DNA of 15,333 bases from an uncultured Saprospiraceae bacterium (GCA_937864255.1 CALMIT010000504.1:1-15333), one strand, 5' to 3'; numbered from the stretch's first letter, positions 1 through 8,453 are shown. Translations and numbers: made by a program. The notes: generated from the letters alone by a model not told the origin.

Positions 1-69
1 GACGAGAATAAAGCGAATTACTCGAGCGTGCGGCCGGTAAACAGGTGAGGCGCCGGCGAGTGGCTGCCT

Positions 70-1164
70 TTGTATGCTTTTCATACGCTTTCCACAACTT
101 GTAACAGAAGAACCGGTCTGGAAGGGGATCTGCGAAGACCGATACCCGGTTCCGGCAATCCCGCTATAGAAGATCAGATCACTATTTTGGAAAATGGCGT
201 CATCAATGACCTGAATATTCCGAATATAAAAGGCTCATATGACAATACGATGGGGATGAAATTGACGCTGATTGGTCCGGATGGAACTCCCTGCCTTTTG
301 TACGCAAATAGCTGCAATGGTCTGGTATTCAATTTCGGATTTGATGATGCTGTGCCGCTTTTAAGCCCTTGCCCGCCGGCTGACGGAAGGCTGCGCTTGC
401 CGCGTGATACCGGCCGCCTGGCAAAATTTAACGATAAAGATATCAACGGCACCTGGACGCTGCGCCTGGAAACAAGCTCTTCAAGCGGTTCGGGTGGTGG
501 TGGCTCATTGGAAGAGTGGAGTATTGAATACTGCGCTAATCTTACGCCGTCCAGTCCTTTCTTTGTCAAAAACGACACCCTGCGCGTACCGCCGGGTCAG
601 GCAAATCCTGTTACCCGGACTTATCTTGAGGTGCAGGATAATACCAGCTTGCCGGAAAAAATAGAATTTACCCTCGTAACGCTGCCTAAAAACGGACGCT
701 TGTTTTTGGTAGATCAGGAATTAAAAGTGGGCGATGTCTTCCGACAAAGTACTGTCAATGCAGGTAATTTGGTTTACGAACACGATGGCAGCAGCACGCT
801 GGCGGATGATTTCACTTTTACCATCAGCAACGAAGAGGGAGGCTGGCTGGCTACGCCACAATTCAATATCGTGATAGATCCGGATGCCAGCGTCGGCGTT
901 ACTGATCCGAAGTGGGCTGCCGAAATCAACGTATTTCCAAACCCGGCTACGAACGAATTGAATGTGGATCTTGGCTTTTCTGTCAATGAGCCGGTTGTTT
1001 TGTCACTGTCCAACATGCAGGGGCAGGAAATGATTTCGGATAAAATGGCAGCGGGAACGCGTCAAATGCAAATCAATACTTCCGGGCTTGCTTCGGGTGT
1101 GTACTTCCTGAGTTTCAGAACTTCACTTGGAAAAGTGACCAAAAAAGTGATGATCAACAGATAA
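70..1164 (+). CDS. T9SS cargo protein, 3' part (P-domain, CSPG-like repeat, sorting domain); 5' end missing or broken
   Basis: This is a secreted, probably surface-attached protein, of which only the C-terminal part is readable. Residues 24-155 (numbered from the TTG at 70) resemble a proprotein-convertase P-domain: a GPDGT turn, then the NDKDINGTWTLRLE and LEEWSIEYC strands. Residues 163-270 resemble a CSPG/NG2-type cadherin-like repeat (LPKNGRLF, VFRQSTVN, LVYEHDGS). Residues 284-364 are a type A T9SS sorting domain (NVFPNPATNELNVD, SGLASGVYFL, ending KKVMINR), which directs export through the type IX system and is normally cleaved. Cargo of this kind needs an N-terminal Sec signal peptide, and none is present. 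The frame carries a TGA at 46-48, and the other two + frames are also closed near the left edge. The TTG is therefore only the first possible start, and the first ~23 residues are doubtful. P-domains often follow a protease domain, but none is visible here. The domain calls are firm; the start is not. Confidence 0.8.
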   Translation: MYAFHTLSTTCNRRTGLEGDLRRPIPGSGNPAIEDQITILENGVINDLNIPNIKGSYDNTMGMKLTLIGPDGTPCLLYANSCNGLVFNFGFDDAVPLLSPCPPADGRLRLPRDTGRLAKFNDKDINGTWTLRLETSSSSGSGGGGSLEEWSIEYCANLTPSSPFFVKNDTLRVPPGQANPVTRTYLEVQDNTSLPEKIEFTLVTLPKNGRLFLVDQELKVGDVFRQSTVNAGNLVYEHDGSSTLADDFTFTISNEEGGWLATPQFNIVIDPDASVGVTDPKWAAEINVFPNPATNELNVDLGFSVNEPVVLSLSNMQGQEMISDKMAAGTRQMQINTSGLASGVYFLSFRTSLGKVTKKVMINR

Positions 1165-1186
1165 ATGAAGTTTTGTATAAATTCAG

Positions 1187-1232
1187 AAAGCCGTCGTTTT
1201 ATTCTCACGAAAACGACGGCTTTTGTTTTTTT
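1187..1232 (+). terminator. Rho-independent terminator after the T9SS cargo gene
   Basis: A 14-bp perfect inverted repeat (1187-1200 pairing with 1210-1223, core AGCCGTCGTTTT) encloses a 9-nt loop. A T-rich run to about 1232 follows. It lies 22 nt after the stop codon and separates this gene from the ahcY promoter. Confidence 0.9.
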
Positions 1233-1251
1233 AAACATGATCCCGCCCGCG

Positions 1252-1282
1252 TTGTTTTCCGTAGCGGAAAATGTTAATTTTG
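1252..1282 (+). promoter_or_regulatory. Bacteroidota-type promoter of ahcY
   Basis: A perfect TAnnTTTG -7 element (TAATTTTG, 1275-1282) is preceded 20 nt upstream by a TTG -33 element (1252-1254). This matches the primary sigma-factor consensus known for Bacteroides and Flavobacterium. Transcription would start near 1289, giving a leader of about 40 nt that is AT-rich before the ATG at 1327. A small palindrome (GCCTTTAAAGGC, 1287-1298) sits at the expected start. No SAH riboswitch is visible in so short a leader. Confidence 0.7.
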
Positions 1283-1326
1283 CGCGGCCTTTAAAGGCAA
1301 TTTTTCAATTTTAAAAAAATAATTTC

Positions 1327-2640
1327 ATGCAAACCGTTGAGACAAAACTCAAGTACAAAGTAAAAGACATCGCCCTGGCTGATTGGGGAAGAAAAGAAAT
1401 CGAACTCGCCGAAGCGGAAATGCCCGGACTGATGGCGCTCCGCGAAAAATACGGAAAACAAAAACCACTCAAAGGCGCACGCATAGCCGGCTGCCTGCAC
1501 ATGACCATCCAAACTGCGGTATTGATAGAAACGCTCATCGAATTGGGCGCGGAAGTGACCTGGAGTTCCTGTAATATTTTTTCCACGCAAGACCACGCCG
1601 CTGCTGCCATCGCTGCTGCCGGCATTCCGGTGTATGCCTGGAAAGGTATGAACGAGGAAGAATTTGACTGGTGTATCGAGCAGACGCTTTTCGCTTTTGA
1701 AGACGGCAAACCGCTCAATATGATTCTTGACGACGGCGGCGATTTGACCAATATGGTGCTGGATCGTTTCCCGGAATTGGTGGAAGGTATTCGCGGCTTG
1801 AGCGAAGAAACCACGACGGGCGTACACCGCCTTTATGATCGAATGAAAAACGGCACTTTACCGATGCCCGCCATCAACGTCAACGACTCCGTGACAAAAT
1901 CCAAATTTGACAACAAATACGGCTGTAAAGAATCGGCAGTGGACGCTATCCGCCGCGCTACCGACATCATGATGGCCGGCAAGGTAGCCGTCGTAGCTGG
2001 TTACGGCGACGTGGGCAAAGGAACTGCCGCTTCGCTGAGAGGCGCGGGCTGCCGCGTTATCGTGACGGAAATTGACCCGATTTGCGCTTTGCAGGCTGCG
2101 ATGGACGGATACGAAGTGAAAAAAATGAAAGACGCGGTATCGCGCGCCGACATCGTGATCACGGCTACCGGCAACTGCGACATCGTGACCGGCGAGCATT
2201 TCAAAATGATGAGAGACAAAACCATCGTGTGCAACATCGGCCATTTTGATAATGAAATTGACGTGGCCTGGTTGAAGAAAAATCACGGCAACACTTTGGT
2301 CACCATCAAACCGCAGGTGGATAAATACAATGTGGACGGCAAAGACATCATTTTGCTGGCCGAAGGCCGCCTCGTGAACCTGGGCTGCGCGACCGGACAT
2401 CCGTCTTTCGTGATGTCCAACTCATTCACCAACCAGACCTTGGCGCAACTCGAACTGTGGCAAAATGCTGATAAATATGAAAATGAAGTCTATACGTTGC
2501 CGAAGCACCTCGATGAGGAAGTAGCCCGCCTGCACCTCGCCAAAATCGGCGTGGAACTGGAAGAGTTGAACGACAAGCAAGCCAAATATATCGGCGTGGA
2601 GAAAAAAGGACCTTTCAAACCGGAATACTACAGGTATTAA
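1327..2640 (+). CDS. ahcY: Adenosylhomocysteinase (S-adenosyl-L-homocysteine hydrolase)
   Basis: This cytosolic NAD-dependent enzyme splits S-adenosylhomocysteine into adenosine and homocysteine, removing the product inhibitor of SAM-dependent methyltransferases. The 437-residue length is full size for the family. Visible signatures are H58 in GCLHMTIQTA, the LDDGGDLT motif (~134-141), the SEETTTGVH catalytic stretch (E161), NDSVTKSKFDN with the catalytic Lys/Asp pair (K192, D196), the Rossmann NAD loop GYGDVGKG (225-232), and the C-terminal KPEYYRY tail whose Lys/Tyr reach the neighbouring subunit's NAD. The ATG start at 1327 fits the promoter and the usual N-terminus. The gene is monocistronic, bounded by a terminator on each side. 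Confidence 0.98.
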   Translation: MQTVETKLKYKVKDIALADWGRKEIELAEAEMPGLMALREKYGKQKPLKGARIAGCLHMTIQTAVLIETLIELGAEVTWSSCNIFSTQDHAAAAIAAAGIPVYAWKGMNEEEFDWCIEQTLFAFEDGKPLNMILDDGGDLTNMVLDRFPELVEGIRGLSEETTTGVHRLYDRMKNGTLPMPAINVNDSVTKSKFDNKYGCKESAVDAIRRATDIMMAGKVAVVAGYGDVGKGTAASLRGAGCRVIVTEIDPICALQAAMDGYEVKKMKDAVSRADIVITATGNCDIVTGEHFKMMRDKTIVCNIGHFDNEIDVAWLKKNHGNTLVTIKPQVDKYNVDGKDIILLAEGRLVNLGCATGHPSFVMSNSFTNQTLAQLELWQNADKYENEVYTLPKHLDEEVARLHLAKIGVELEELNDKQAKYIGVEKKGPFKPEYYRY

Positions 2641-2661
2641 TTTCCTGGTTTGAAAAAATGA

Positions 2662-2695
2662 AAAAGGGCGACGGATTCATTTCCGCCGCCCTTTT
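2662..2695. terminator. Bidirectional terminator between convergent ahcY and the TolC-like gene
   Basis: An inverted repeat (AAAAGGGCG at 2662-2670 pairs with CGCCCTTTT at 2687-2695, with one A/C mismatch and an inner CGGA/TCCG pair) has a 6-nt loop. A tracts and T tracts flank it on both sides. It lies 21 nt after the ahcY stop and just past the stop of the opposing gene, so it can end transcripts from both directions. Confidence 0.88.
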
Positions 2696-2699
2696 CTGT

Positions 2700-4034
2700 T
2701 TATTTTAAAATATCGCCTTTGAGGCGCATGAGTTCGGTTTCGGCGAGTTTGGTATTATAGCGCGCGGCGATGAGGCGGTCAAAAGCCTGTGCCAGACTGA
2801 GTTGCGCTTCCCGGAGTTGGATGAGCGTAGCCATGCCGAGCCGGTAAGTTTGAAAAACGATGTCCACATTTTCCTGCGCGAGTTGTATATTTTCTTCTTC
2901 GAGTTTCAAAGCGCGTTTTTGCTGTTCATAATTTTTGTAAGCATTCAAAATGGAAAGGTTGAGCAGCGATACCTGGTTTTGATAATTCAATTTTTGAAAA
3001 CTCAAATTCAATTCATTTTGCTTTATCTGCCGGCGCGCGGCAAACCTGTCGAAAATCGGAACATTCACCGTAAAACCATAATTGAATCCCGAAGCCTGGT
3101 TAAAAAGCGGTGAAAATGGATTGACTACTTTTTGGTTGTTGGTGCGGTTAAAATTATAAGCCGAATTAAAAGAAAGCGTGGGAAGCAGGTCGGCCTTGCT
3201 TTCCCGCAAAGTGTGTCCGGCAATTTCAATCTGCGAACGCGAAAGTAAAAGTGAAGGATTGGTGCTTTCCAGATTCGCCCGTATGTCGCCGAGCGCGAGT
3301 TGATCGTTGACCGGAATGGTGTCGGGCACTTCAAAAGCAGCGGCGTCGATATTGCTGTTCATCACCTGCACCAGTTGATCTTTCAACTGCGAAACATAAG
3401 TTTCCTGCTGCATTTTGAGCGCTTTTTGCGCATTCAAATCCACCTTGCTTTGCAGCACGTCGGGCTTGTTGCCGGTACCGATGTCGAGTTTGTTTTGCGC
3501 CAGTTTTACCCTTTCTTCGTTCAATTCAATTTGTACTTCGGTCGCTTTTATCAATTGCTGCTGCCGGGCGATATTGTAATAAGTCGTCACCACGTCTGCG
3601 ACGGTATTTACTACTTCTTCTTTGATGATAAAAGAGCCTGCCCGCAGCAGTTCTTCCGCTTTGTCGCGCGTGGCAAACATTTTAAAACCGTCAAAAAGCA
3701 CCCAGTTCAGCGCCACCGAACCCTGCAAATTATTGGAGCGAATACCGCTGGATTCCCGTTCGGAGCCATCGGCGAGGGTTTGGCGCTGGTTGTTGTTGTT
3801 CCAGGTTGTGCCGAGCAGACCATTCAGCGTGGGTAGAAAAACGGCATTTCGGTAGCCGTAATCCAGGGCAGCTACCAGCGAGTCGTTTTTCGACAATTGT
3901 ATCTGGTAATTATTTTGAAGCGCGGTGGCGACGGCTTCTTCAAGCGATAAGATTTTTTGAGCAAAAATGCTGCCCGCCGGCAGCAAAAGCGCAAGGCAGG
4001 CGGGAAGATATTTTTTAAAAATAATAGAAAACAT
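2700..4034 (-). CDS. TolC-like outer-membrane efflux channel (OEP family)
   Basis: This is the outer-membrane exit duct of the tripartite RND pump encoded upstream. The protein has two tandem OEP repeats, as expected for TolC-type trimers that form a barrel plus a periplasmic alpha-helical tunnel. The first repeat begins LSLEEAVATALQNNYQIQLSKND, and the second ends in the LGMATLIQLREAQLSLAQAFDRLIAARYNTKLAETELMR helix. The frame is open back to a TTG at 4091, but I choose the ATG at 4034. It gives a good signal peptide (FKKYLPACLALLLPAGSIFA, cleavage before QK) and 444 residues, the normal size. It is the last gene of the operon, 86 nt after the pump gene. Substrate cannot be inferred. Confidence 0.93.
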   Translation of the reverse strand: MFSIIFKKYLPACLALLLPAGSIFAQKILSLEEAVATALQNNYQIQLSKNDSLVAALDYGYRNAVFLPTLNGLLGTTWNNNNQRQTLADGSERESSGIRSNNLQGSVALNWVLFDGFKMFATRDKAEELLRAGSFIIKEEVVNTVADVVTTYYNIARQQQLIKATEVQIELNEERVKLAQNKLDIGTGNKPDVLQSKVDLNAQKALKMQQETYVSQLKDQLVQVMNSNIDAAAFEVPDTIPVNDQLALGDIRANLESTNPSLLLSRSQIEIAGHTLRESKADLLPTLSFNSAYNFNRTNNQKVVNPFSPLFNQASGFNYGFTVNVPIFDRFAARRQIKQNELNLSFQKLNYQNQVSLLNLSILNAYKNYEQQKRALKLEEENIQLAQENVDIVFQTYRLGMATLIQLREAQLSLAQAFDRLIAARYNTKLAETELMRLKGDILK

Positions 4035-4120
4035 ATCAAGTAGATGCAATGAGATTGTAGATTGATGACTTTTCAAAAGATTGATAATCAATTTTTTAAA
4101 ATAAAAATACTGACCGGATT

Positions 4121-6391
4121 TTATGTCGCGTGCTCCATTTCCACTTCTTCGCTGCGAATCAGTTCTTCAAATTCCGGGCTTTTTTTATTGGCTGACAAAT
4201 AGCTGTAAATAGCCGGCAGCACATAGAGCGTGAGTATCAGCGAGAAAATAATACCACCCACGATGACGATACCGAGCGGAATCCGGCTCGTGGCCGCCGC
4301 ACCCAGCGACAGCGCGATCGGCAAAGCGCCCAGCGCCATGGCCAGGCTGGTCATCAGGATCGGACGCAAACGCTGACCGGCGGCATACACCACCGCCTCG
4401 TTTTTGGACATTCCTTTTTTGCGGCTTTGGTTCGCAAATTCCACGATAAGAATGCCGTTTTTGGTCACCAGACCGATGAGCATGATCATGCCTATCTGCG
4501 AAAAAATATTCAAAGTCAGTCCGAACAGCCACATGCTCAAAAATGCGCCCGCCAAAGCCAGTGGCACCGTGACCATAATGATGACCGGGTCTATAAAACT
4601 TTCAAACTGCGCCGCGAGGATAAGGAAAATAAGTCCGAGCGCCAGGAAAAATGCGAAGCTTATATTGCTGTTGCTCTCGGCGAAATCTCTCGACGCGCCG
4701 CTCAGCGAAGTCGTAAAACTTTGATCCAATATTCCATCAGCGATGCGTTGCATCTCGGCGATGCCGTCGCCGACGGTTTTGCCGGGGGCAAGTCCGGCGG
4801 AGATTGTGGCGGATTTGTACCTGTTAAAATGGTAAATCGTGGGCGGGGTAGTGGACTCCTCGATCGTAGTCAGGTTGTCGAGGCTGATCATTTGCCCCTG
4901 ATTGTTGCGCACGAATATTTTTTTGAGGTCGCCGGGGTCGTCTCTGTTAATGCGATCCACCTGCGCCATCACCTGATATTGCTTGCCGTCTTTGGTGAAA
5001 TACCCAACCCGGCGGTTGCTGTACGCGATTTGCAGCGCCTCCGAAATATCGCCGATGGTCACGCCCAGTTGCGCGGCTTTCAGACGATCTACCAATACCC
5101 TCAATTCCGGTTTATTAAATTTCAGATCAGAGTCCACCTGCTGCAAAATTTCACTCTTGCCCGCCTCCTCCAGGAAGTGCGGGAGTATTTCAGCCAGTTT
5201 ATCAAAGTTGTTATTTTGAATGACAAATTGTACATCCTGTCCGCCGCGGCGGTTCACCTGAATGGTTTGTTCCTGGATGGCGAAGGCGCGGCCCTCGTTG
5301 AATTTTGAAACGTTGCGATTCACCGCTTCCACAATTTCTTTTTGAGAGCGGTTGCGTTCTTTCGGATCCACCAATACCACCCGCACAAATCCCGTATTTG
5401 AATTCCCCGATCCTAAAAATCCGGGTGCAGTCACCGACAGTACAATTTGATTTTCCGGTACGGAGTCCATGATCATCGTAGAAACTTTGTCCACAAATTG
5501 GTCCATCGCCAAAAACGAAGTGCCTTCGGGCGCGGAAAGCGAAAGTCTGAACTGGCTTTTATCTTCCATCGGCGCCAGTTCGGATTGAATATTAGAACTG
5601 ACAGAATAAATGATGAAACCGCAGGCAGCCACGATGACCCAGGCGAGCCAACGCGCTTTCATAAAAGCCTTTAAAGTTTTGTCGTACCAATTTTCCATGC
5701 CGGTAAAAAACGGCTCGGTCATATTGTAAAAACGGGAGTGTTTGTGGACGTCTTTTTTGGCAAGTTTTACATTCAAAACGGGCGTGAGCGTGAGCGACAC
5801 AAAAGCGGAAATCAACACCGCCCCGGCTACCACGATACCAAACTCGCGGAAAAGACTACCCACAAAACCCTGCAGAAAAATGATGGGAATGAACACCACC
5901 GCCAGCGTGATGGAAGTGGCGATGACCGCAAAGTAAATTTCTTTGGAGCCTTCCAGTGCGGCTTTGTATTTGCTCATGCCCTGCTCCAGTTTTTTAAAAA
6001 TATTTTCTGTCACTACGATACCGTCGTCCACCACAAGTCCGGTCGCCAGCACGATAGCGAGCAGCGAGAGTACGTTGATAGTGTAGCCCAGCAAATACAT
6101 GATAAAAAATGCGCCGATCAGGGAGACCGGAATATCAATCAGCGGGCGTATCGCCATCAGCCATTCCCTGAAAAACAGGAAAATGATGATGATAACCAGC
6201 GTAATGGCGATGACCAGCGTCTCCTGCACTTCGAGGATGGAGCGTTTGATAAACTTGGTTTGATCCAGTGCGATATTGATAGAAATATCTTCCGGCACTT
6301 CTTTTTTTATCTGTTCCAGCCTTTTATAAAATTCATTTGAAATGGAAACGTAATTGGAGCCCGGCTGCGGTATGATAGCCAGCGCAATCAT
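4121..6391 (-). CDS. RND efflux pump (HAE1/AcrB-like), C-terminal 756 residues, in the -1 frame relative to the upstream part
   Basis: This is the larger part of the inner-membrane proton-driven transporter. It begins inside the first periplasmic porter region and carries TM2 through TM12. The proton-relay residues of AcrB are all present: the Asp pair D122-D123 (GLVVDDGIVV, TM4), K644 (GLVTKNGILIVEF, TM10) and R676 (RLRPILMTSLA, TM11). Its apparent ATG overlaps the stop of the upstream part (ATGA), but it is probably not a true start. The sequence just before it in this frame (E-S-S-I-P-M) continues the family sequence, and a stand-alone product would start with ~55 periplasmic residues and no TM1 to place them. 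Joined to the upstream 274 residues the protein would be about 1,035 aa, normal for the family. The cause is a -1 frameshift: sequence error, mutation or recoding. Confidence 0.93.
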   Translation of the reverse strand: MIALAIIPQPGSNYVSISNEFYKRLEQIKKEVPEDISINIALDQTKFIKRSILEVQETLVIAITLVIIIIFLFFREWLMAIRPLIDIPVSLIGAFFIMYLLGYTINVLSLLAIVLATGLVVDDGIVVTENIFKKLEQGMSKYKAALEGSKEIYFAVIATSITLAVVFIPIIFLQGFVGSLFREFGIVVAGAVLISAFVSLTLTPVLNVKLAKKDVHKHSRFYNMTEPFFTGMENWYDKTLKAFMKARWLAWVIVAACGFIIYSVSSNIQSELAPMEDKSQFRLSLSAPEGTSFLAMDQFVDKVSTMIMDSVPENQIVLSVTAPGFLGSGNSNTGFVRVVLVDPKERNRSQKEIVEAVNRNVSKFNEGRAFAIQEQTIQVNRRGGQDVQFVIQNNNFDKLAEILPHFLEEAGKSEILQQVDSDLKFNKPELRVLVDRLKAAQLGVTIGDISEALQIAYSNRRVGYFTKDGKQYQVMAQVDRINRDDPGDLKKIFVRNNQGQMISLDNLTTIEESTTPPTIYHFNRYKSATISAGLAPGKTVGDGIAEMQRIADGILDQSFTTSLSGASRDFAESNSNISFAFFLALGLIFLILAAQFESFIDPVIIMVTVPLALAGAFLSMWLFGLTLNIFSQIGMIMLIGLVTKNGILIVEFANQSRKKGMSKNEAVVYAAGQRLRPILMTSLAMALGALPIALSLGAAATSRIPLGIVIVGGIIFSLILTLYVLPAIYSYLSANKKSPEFEELIRSEEVEMEHAT

Positions 6392-7227
6392 CGGAATGCT
6401 GCTTTCTTTAAAACGGTTTCCTCGTTTTCCGGTCCGAGTACGACTGTGGCCACGTCTTTGATACGAATGTCCGAGCCGTTTACGTTTTTTACAATCAGGT
6501 CAGCAAATTCTTCCTCGGTATTCAGTTTACCAAAAGTCCGCACAATCAATTCAGTATTGTCGCCGGTGATTTTGCCGGAAGGCAACTCCACGTTTTGCCG
6601 TTCCAGTGCCGCTTGTATGTCAGAAGGCGTAAGTCCGAAAGCGATAAGTTTGTCGGGATCGAGCCAGATGCGCATCGCGTAGCGCTTTTCGCCCCATATC
6701 TGGATGCCGCTCACGCCGGGAATGGTCTGGAGTCGTTCGACGAGGGTGTTGGTGGCGTATTCGGTTATCTGGAGTTGATTGCGCGTGTTGCTTTGCACGG
6801 TCATGGACAAAATAGCGTCCGAACTGGCGTCGGCTTTGCTCACCACGGGTGGCGCGTCAAGGTCGGGCGGCAGGGAGCGCTGCGCTGCCGATACTTTGTC
6901 GCGTACGTCGTTGGCCGCGGCTTCGAGGTCCACGTCCAGGTTAAATTCCACATTGATGTTGCTGCTGCCATTGCTGCTGGTCGAGGTGATATTTCGTACG
7001 CCGGCGATGCCGTTGATGGCTTTTTCGAGCGGCTCGGTAATTTGAGATTCTATGATGTCGGCGTTGGAGCCGCCGTAGCTGGTTCTTACGCTGATGATAG
7101 GCGGGTCAATGGCCGGATAATCCCGCACGCCCAAAAATTTGAAACCGATGACGCCAAAAACGATGATTACGACGTTCATCACAATCGCTAAAACCGGTCT
7201 GCGCAAACTTAATTCGGAAATATTCAT
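6388..7227 (-). CDS. RND efflux pump (HAE1/AcrB-like), N-terminal 279 residues, ending at a frame junction
   Basis: This is the N-terminal part of the same pump. It has the typical start MNISELSLRRPVLAIVMN with TM1, then the first periplasmic porter region (YPAIDPPIISVRTSYGGSN, ITEPLEKAINGIAGV, VSGIQIWGEKRYAMRIWLDP, ELPSGKITG). Family similarity is good up to ...LGPENEETVLK (residue 274) and then degenerates into KAAFR and a TGA. Reading one base back after K274 continues as E-S-S-I-P-M-I-A-L-A, as expected for the family. It follows the membrane-fusion gene by 41 nt and precedes the TolC-like gene. On its own this fragment could not transport. Confidence 0.93.
   Translation of the reverse strand: MNISELSLRRPVLAIVMNVVIIVFGVIGFKFLGVRDYPAIDPPIISVRTSYGGSNADIIESQITEPLEKAINGIAGVRNITSTSSNGSSNINVEFNLDVDLEAAANDVRDKVSAAQRSLPPDLDAPPVVSKADASSDAILSMTVQSNTRNQLQITEYATNTLVERLQTIPGVSGIQIWGEKRYAMRIWLDPDKLIAFGLTPSDIQAALERQNVELPSGKITGDNTELIVRTFGKLNTEEEFADLIVKNVNGSDIRIKDVATVVLGPENEETVLKKAAFR
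6406..6412 (-). other. Slippery heptamer T TTA AAG at the RND frame junction
   Basis: On the - strand the codons GTT TTA AAG (residues 272-274 of the upstream part) contain T TTA AAG in the X XXY YYZ phase needed for tandem -1 slippage. Slipping here yields exactly the family continuation in the downstream frame. The expected one-base restoration would also fit loss of a single A from the adjacent A run, so recoding is not proven. A weak stem (CTGGCT/AGCCGG) lies about 23 nt downstream, further than the usual spacer for a stimulator. Confidence 0.35.
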
Positions 7228-7268
7228 GTAGCTGAATTACGCGTTTACAAACACATTTGCATTGATAA

Positions 7269-8321
7269 TCAGTTATTTACAATTCTGCTTATTTTCAAAC
7301 CCGCGTCGGGTTTTATCGCCATCAAACCCGTAACGACCACCGTGTCGCCCACGTTCAATCCTTTTAAAATTTCAATTCGCGAAGAATCTCTCGTGCCTGT
7401 TTCCACGTCGTTGAAGCGCGCTTTGCCGTTGTTGTAAAGCACCACTCTTTTGCCTTTTGCCGTCGGTACGACTGCCTGCGTGGGAATGAAAATGGCATCG
7501 GGAATCGGCTCAAAAATCATTTTCACTTTGGCAAAAGTGCCGGGAATCAAGTCGTCCGTTTTGCCGTTCACGACTGCTCTTACCGTCAGACTGCGGTTGG
7601 CGACAGCTACGTTTGATTCGGTGGCTGCCACTTTGGCGGTATAATTTTTAGCATTGCCTTCTACGGTGAAATTGACGGTTTGTCCCATCCGCACCCGCGA
7701 AGTATATTTTTCCGGGACGGCAAAATCAATTTTCAGCGTACTGGTTTGATTTATGGTAGCGATGACGGAAGCCGGCGTGACGTAAGCGCCCGGGCTGATT
7801 TCTTTCAGACCGAGCCTTCCGCTGAACGGTGCCCGCACTTCCGTGCGCGCGATGTCGGTGCGAATGATTTCCATGTCGGCCAGGATATTTTTTACGGTAA
7901 GTGCCGAGGCGTCATATTCCTGACGGCTGATGCCCTGAATTTTTACCAGTTCGGCGGCGCGGTTTTCGTTCACTTTGGCGATTTCAAGTTGCGCTTCCAG
8001 CTTTTTCATTTGTGCCTGCAAATCCGCGTCGTACAACTTTGCCAGCAAAGCGCCTTTATTTACAAACTGTCCCTCCTTTACATTGAGCGTCGTGATTCTG
8101 CCGGATACTTCGGGGTGAATTTCGGTGGCTTCATTGGCTACAATGGTACCGGGAATTTCTACGGATTGGGCATAGCTCTCGGTTTTTACAAGGTAGGCGT
8201 CCACTTTAGGCTCGGGGCGACTTTTGGGTTGTAAGGTTTTTTCTTCTTTGCTGCCGCAGGCACAGAGCAGCGAGAGAAATGTAATGAAAAGTTGGTTTGA
8301 ATATTTTGTACGCAAAGGCAT
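7269..8321 (-). CDS. RND membrane-fusion protein (periplasmic adaptor lipoprotein, HlyD/AcrA-like)
   Basis: This adaptor bridges the inner-membrane RND pump and the outer-membrane channel. The ATG at 8321 is preferred over an upstream TTG at 8360 because it gives a clean lipoprotein signal (QLFITFLSLLCAC, lipidated Cys22) and 350 residues. The order is as expected: first half of the lipoyl/barrel-sandwich domain (IHPEVSGRITTLNVKEGQFVN), an alpha-helical hairpin of about 80 residues (DLQAQMKKLEAQLEIAK to MEIIRTDIARTEV), the second lipoyl half (RAPFSGRLGLKEISPGAYV), a beta-barrel domain and a membrane-proximal C-terminus (IPTQAVVPTAKGKRVV). It is first in the efflux operon. No regulator gene lies next to it; the leader holds a palindrome and a hairpin, described separately. 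Confidence 0.94.
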   Translation of the reverse strand: MPLRTKYSNQLFITFLSLLCACGSKEEKTLQPKSRPEPKVDAYLVKTESYAQSVEIPGTIVANEATEIHPEVSGRITTLNVKEGQFVNKGALLAKLYDADLQAQMKKLEAQLEIAKVNENRAAELVKIQGISRQEYDASALTVKNILADMEIIRTDIARTEVRAPFSGRLGLKEISPGAYVTPASVIATINQTSTLKIDFAVPEKYTSRVRMGQTVNFTVEGNAKNYTAKVAATESNVAVANRSLTVRAVVNGKTDDLIPGTFAKVKMIFEPIPDAIFIPTQAVVPTAKGKRVVLYNNGKARFNDVETGTRDSSRIEILKGLNVGDTVVVTGLMAIKPDAGLKISRIVNN

Positions 8322-8358
8322 AGGTTGAAATTGAGGCGATAAAGATAAAATGAACAAC

Positions 8359-8396
8359 AAAGAAAGAATCCCCGGCGTGGCGGAAATTCTTTCTTT
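8359..8396 (-). terminator. Strong hairpin in the efflux-operon leader (terminator or attenuator)
   Basis: An 11-bp perfect inverted repeat (8359-8369 with 8386-8396, arm AAAGAAAGAAT) encloses a GC-rich 16-nt loop that can add a CCG/CGG pair. On the - strand it is preceded by A's and followed by TTGTTGTTCATTTT, so it has the shape of an intrinsic terminator. It ends 38 nt before the ATG of the membrane-fusion gene. It may end transcripts from the TPR gene upstream, or act in the leader of the efflux operon. Confidence 0.55.
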
Positions 8397-8453
8397 TCGG
8401 AAGTGCAGACTTAACTTTCTTCCGGTTTAAAATTTTGTATTCAGGTGTGATTC

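Noticed and set aside
22..45. XhoI-like and NotI-like sites near the left edge suggesting vector sequence
   Set aside because: The order recalls common cloning polylinkers, but the bases between and after the sites do not match one, the second site is incomplete, and the following sequence runs into a genuine coding region.
1283..1326. SAH riboswitch ahead of ahcY
   Set aside because: The leader from the predicted start is only about 40 nt and contains just a 12-bp palindrome, too short for a known SAH aptamer.
1291..2400. Antisense ORFs opposite ahcY
   Set aside because: The + strand encodes a full, motif-complete adenosylhomocysteinase. The reverse frames have no start context or recognisable domains.
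5738..6340. Long + strand ORF (200 codons) antisense to the RND pump
   Set aside because: Composition (His/Asp/Asn/Gln-rich) is the typical antisense shadow of a membrane-protein gene. The - strand shows clear RND signatures. The same applies to the long antisense ORFs at 4427-5308, 6595-7191, 7680-8234, 9027-9578 and 9861-10571.
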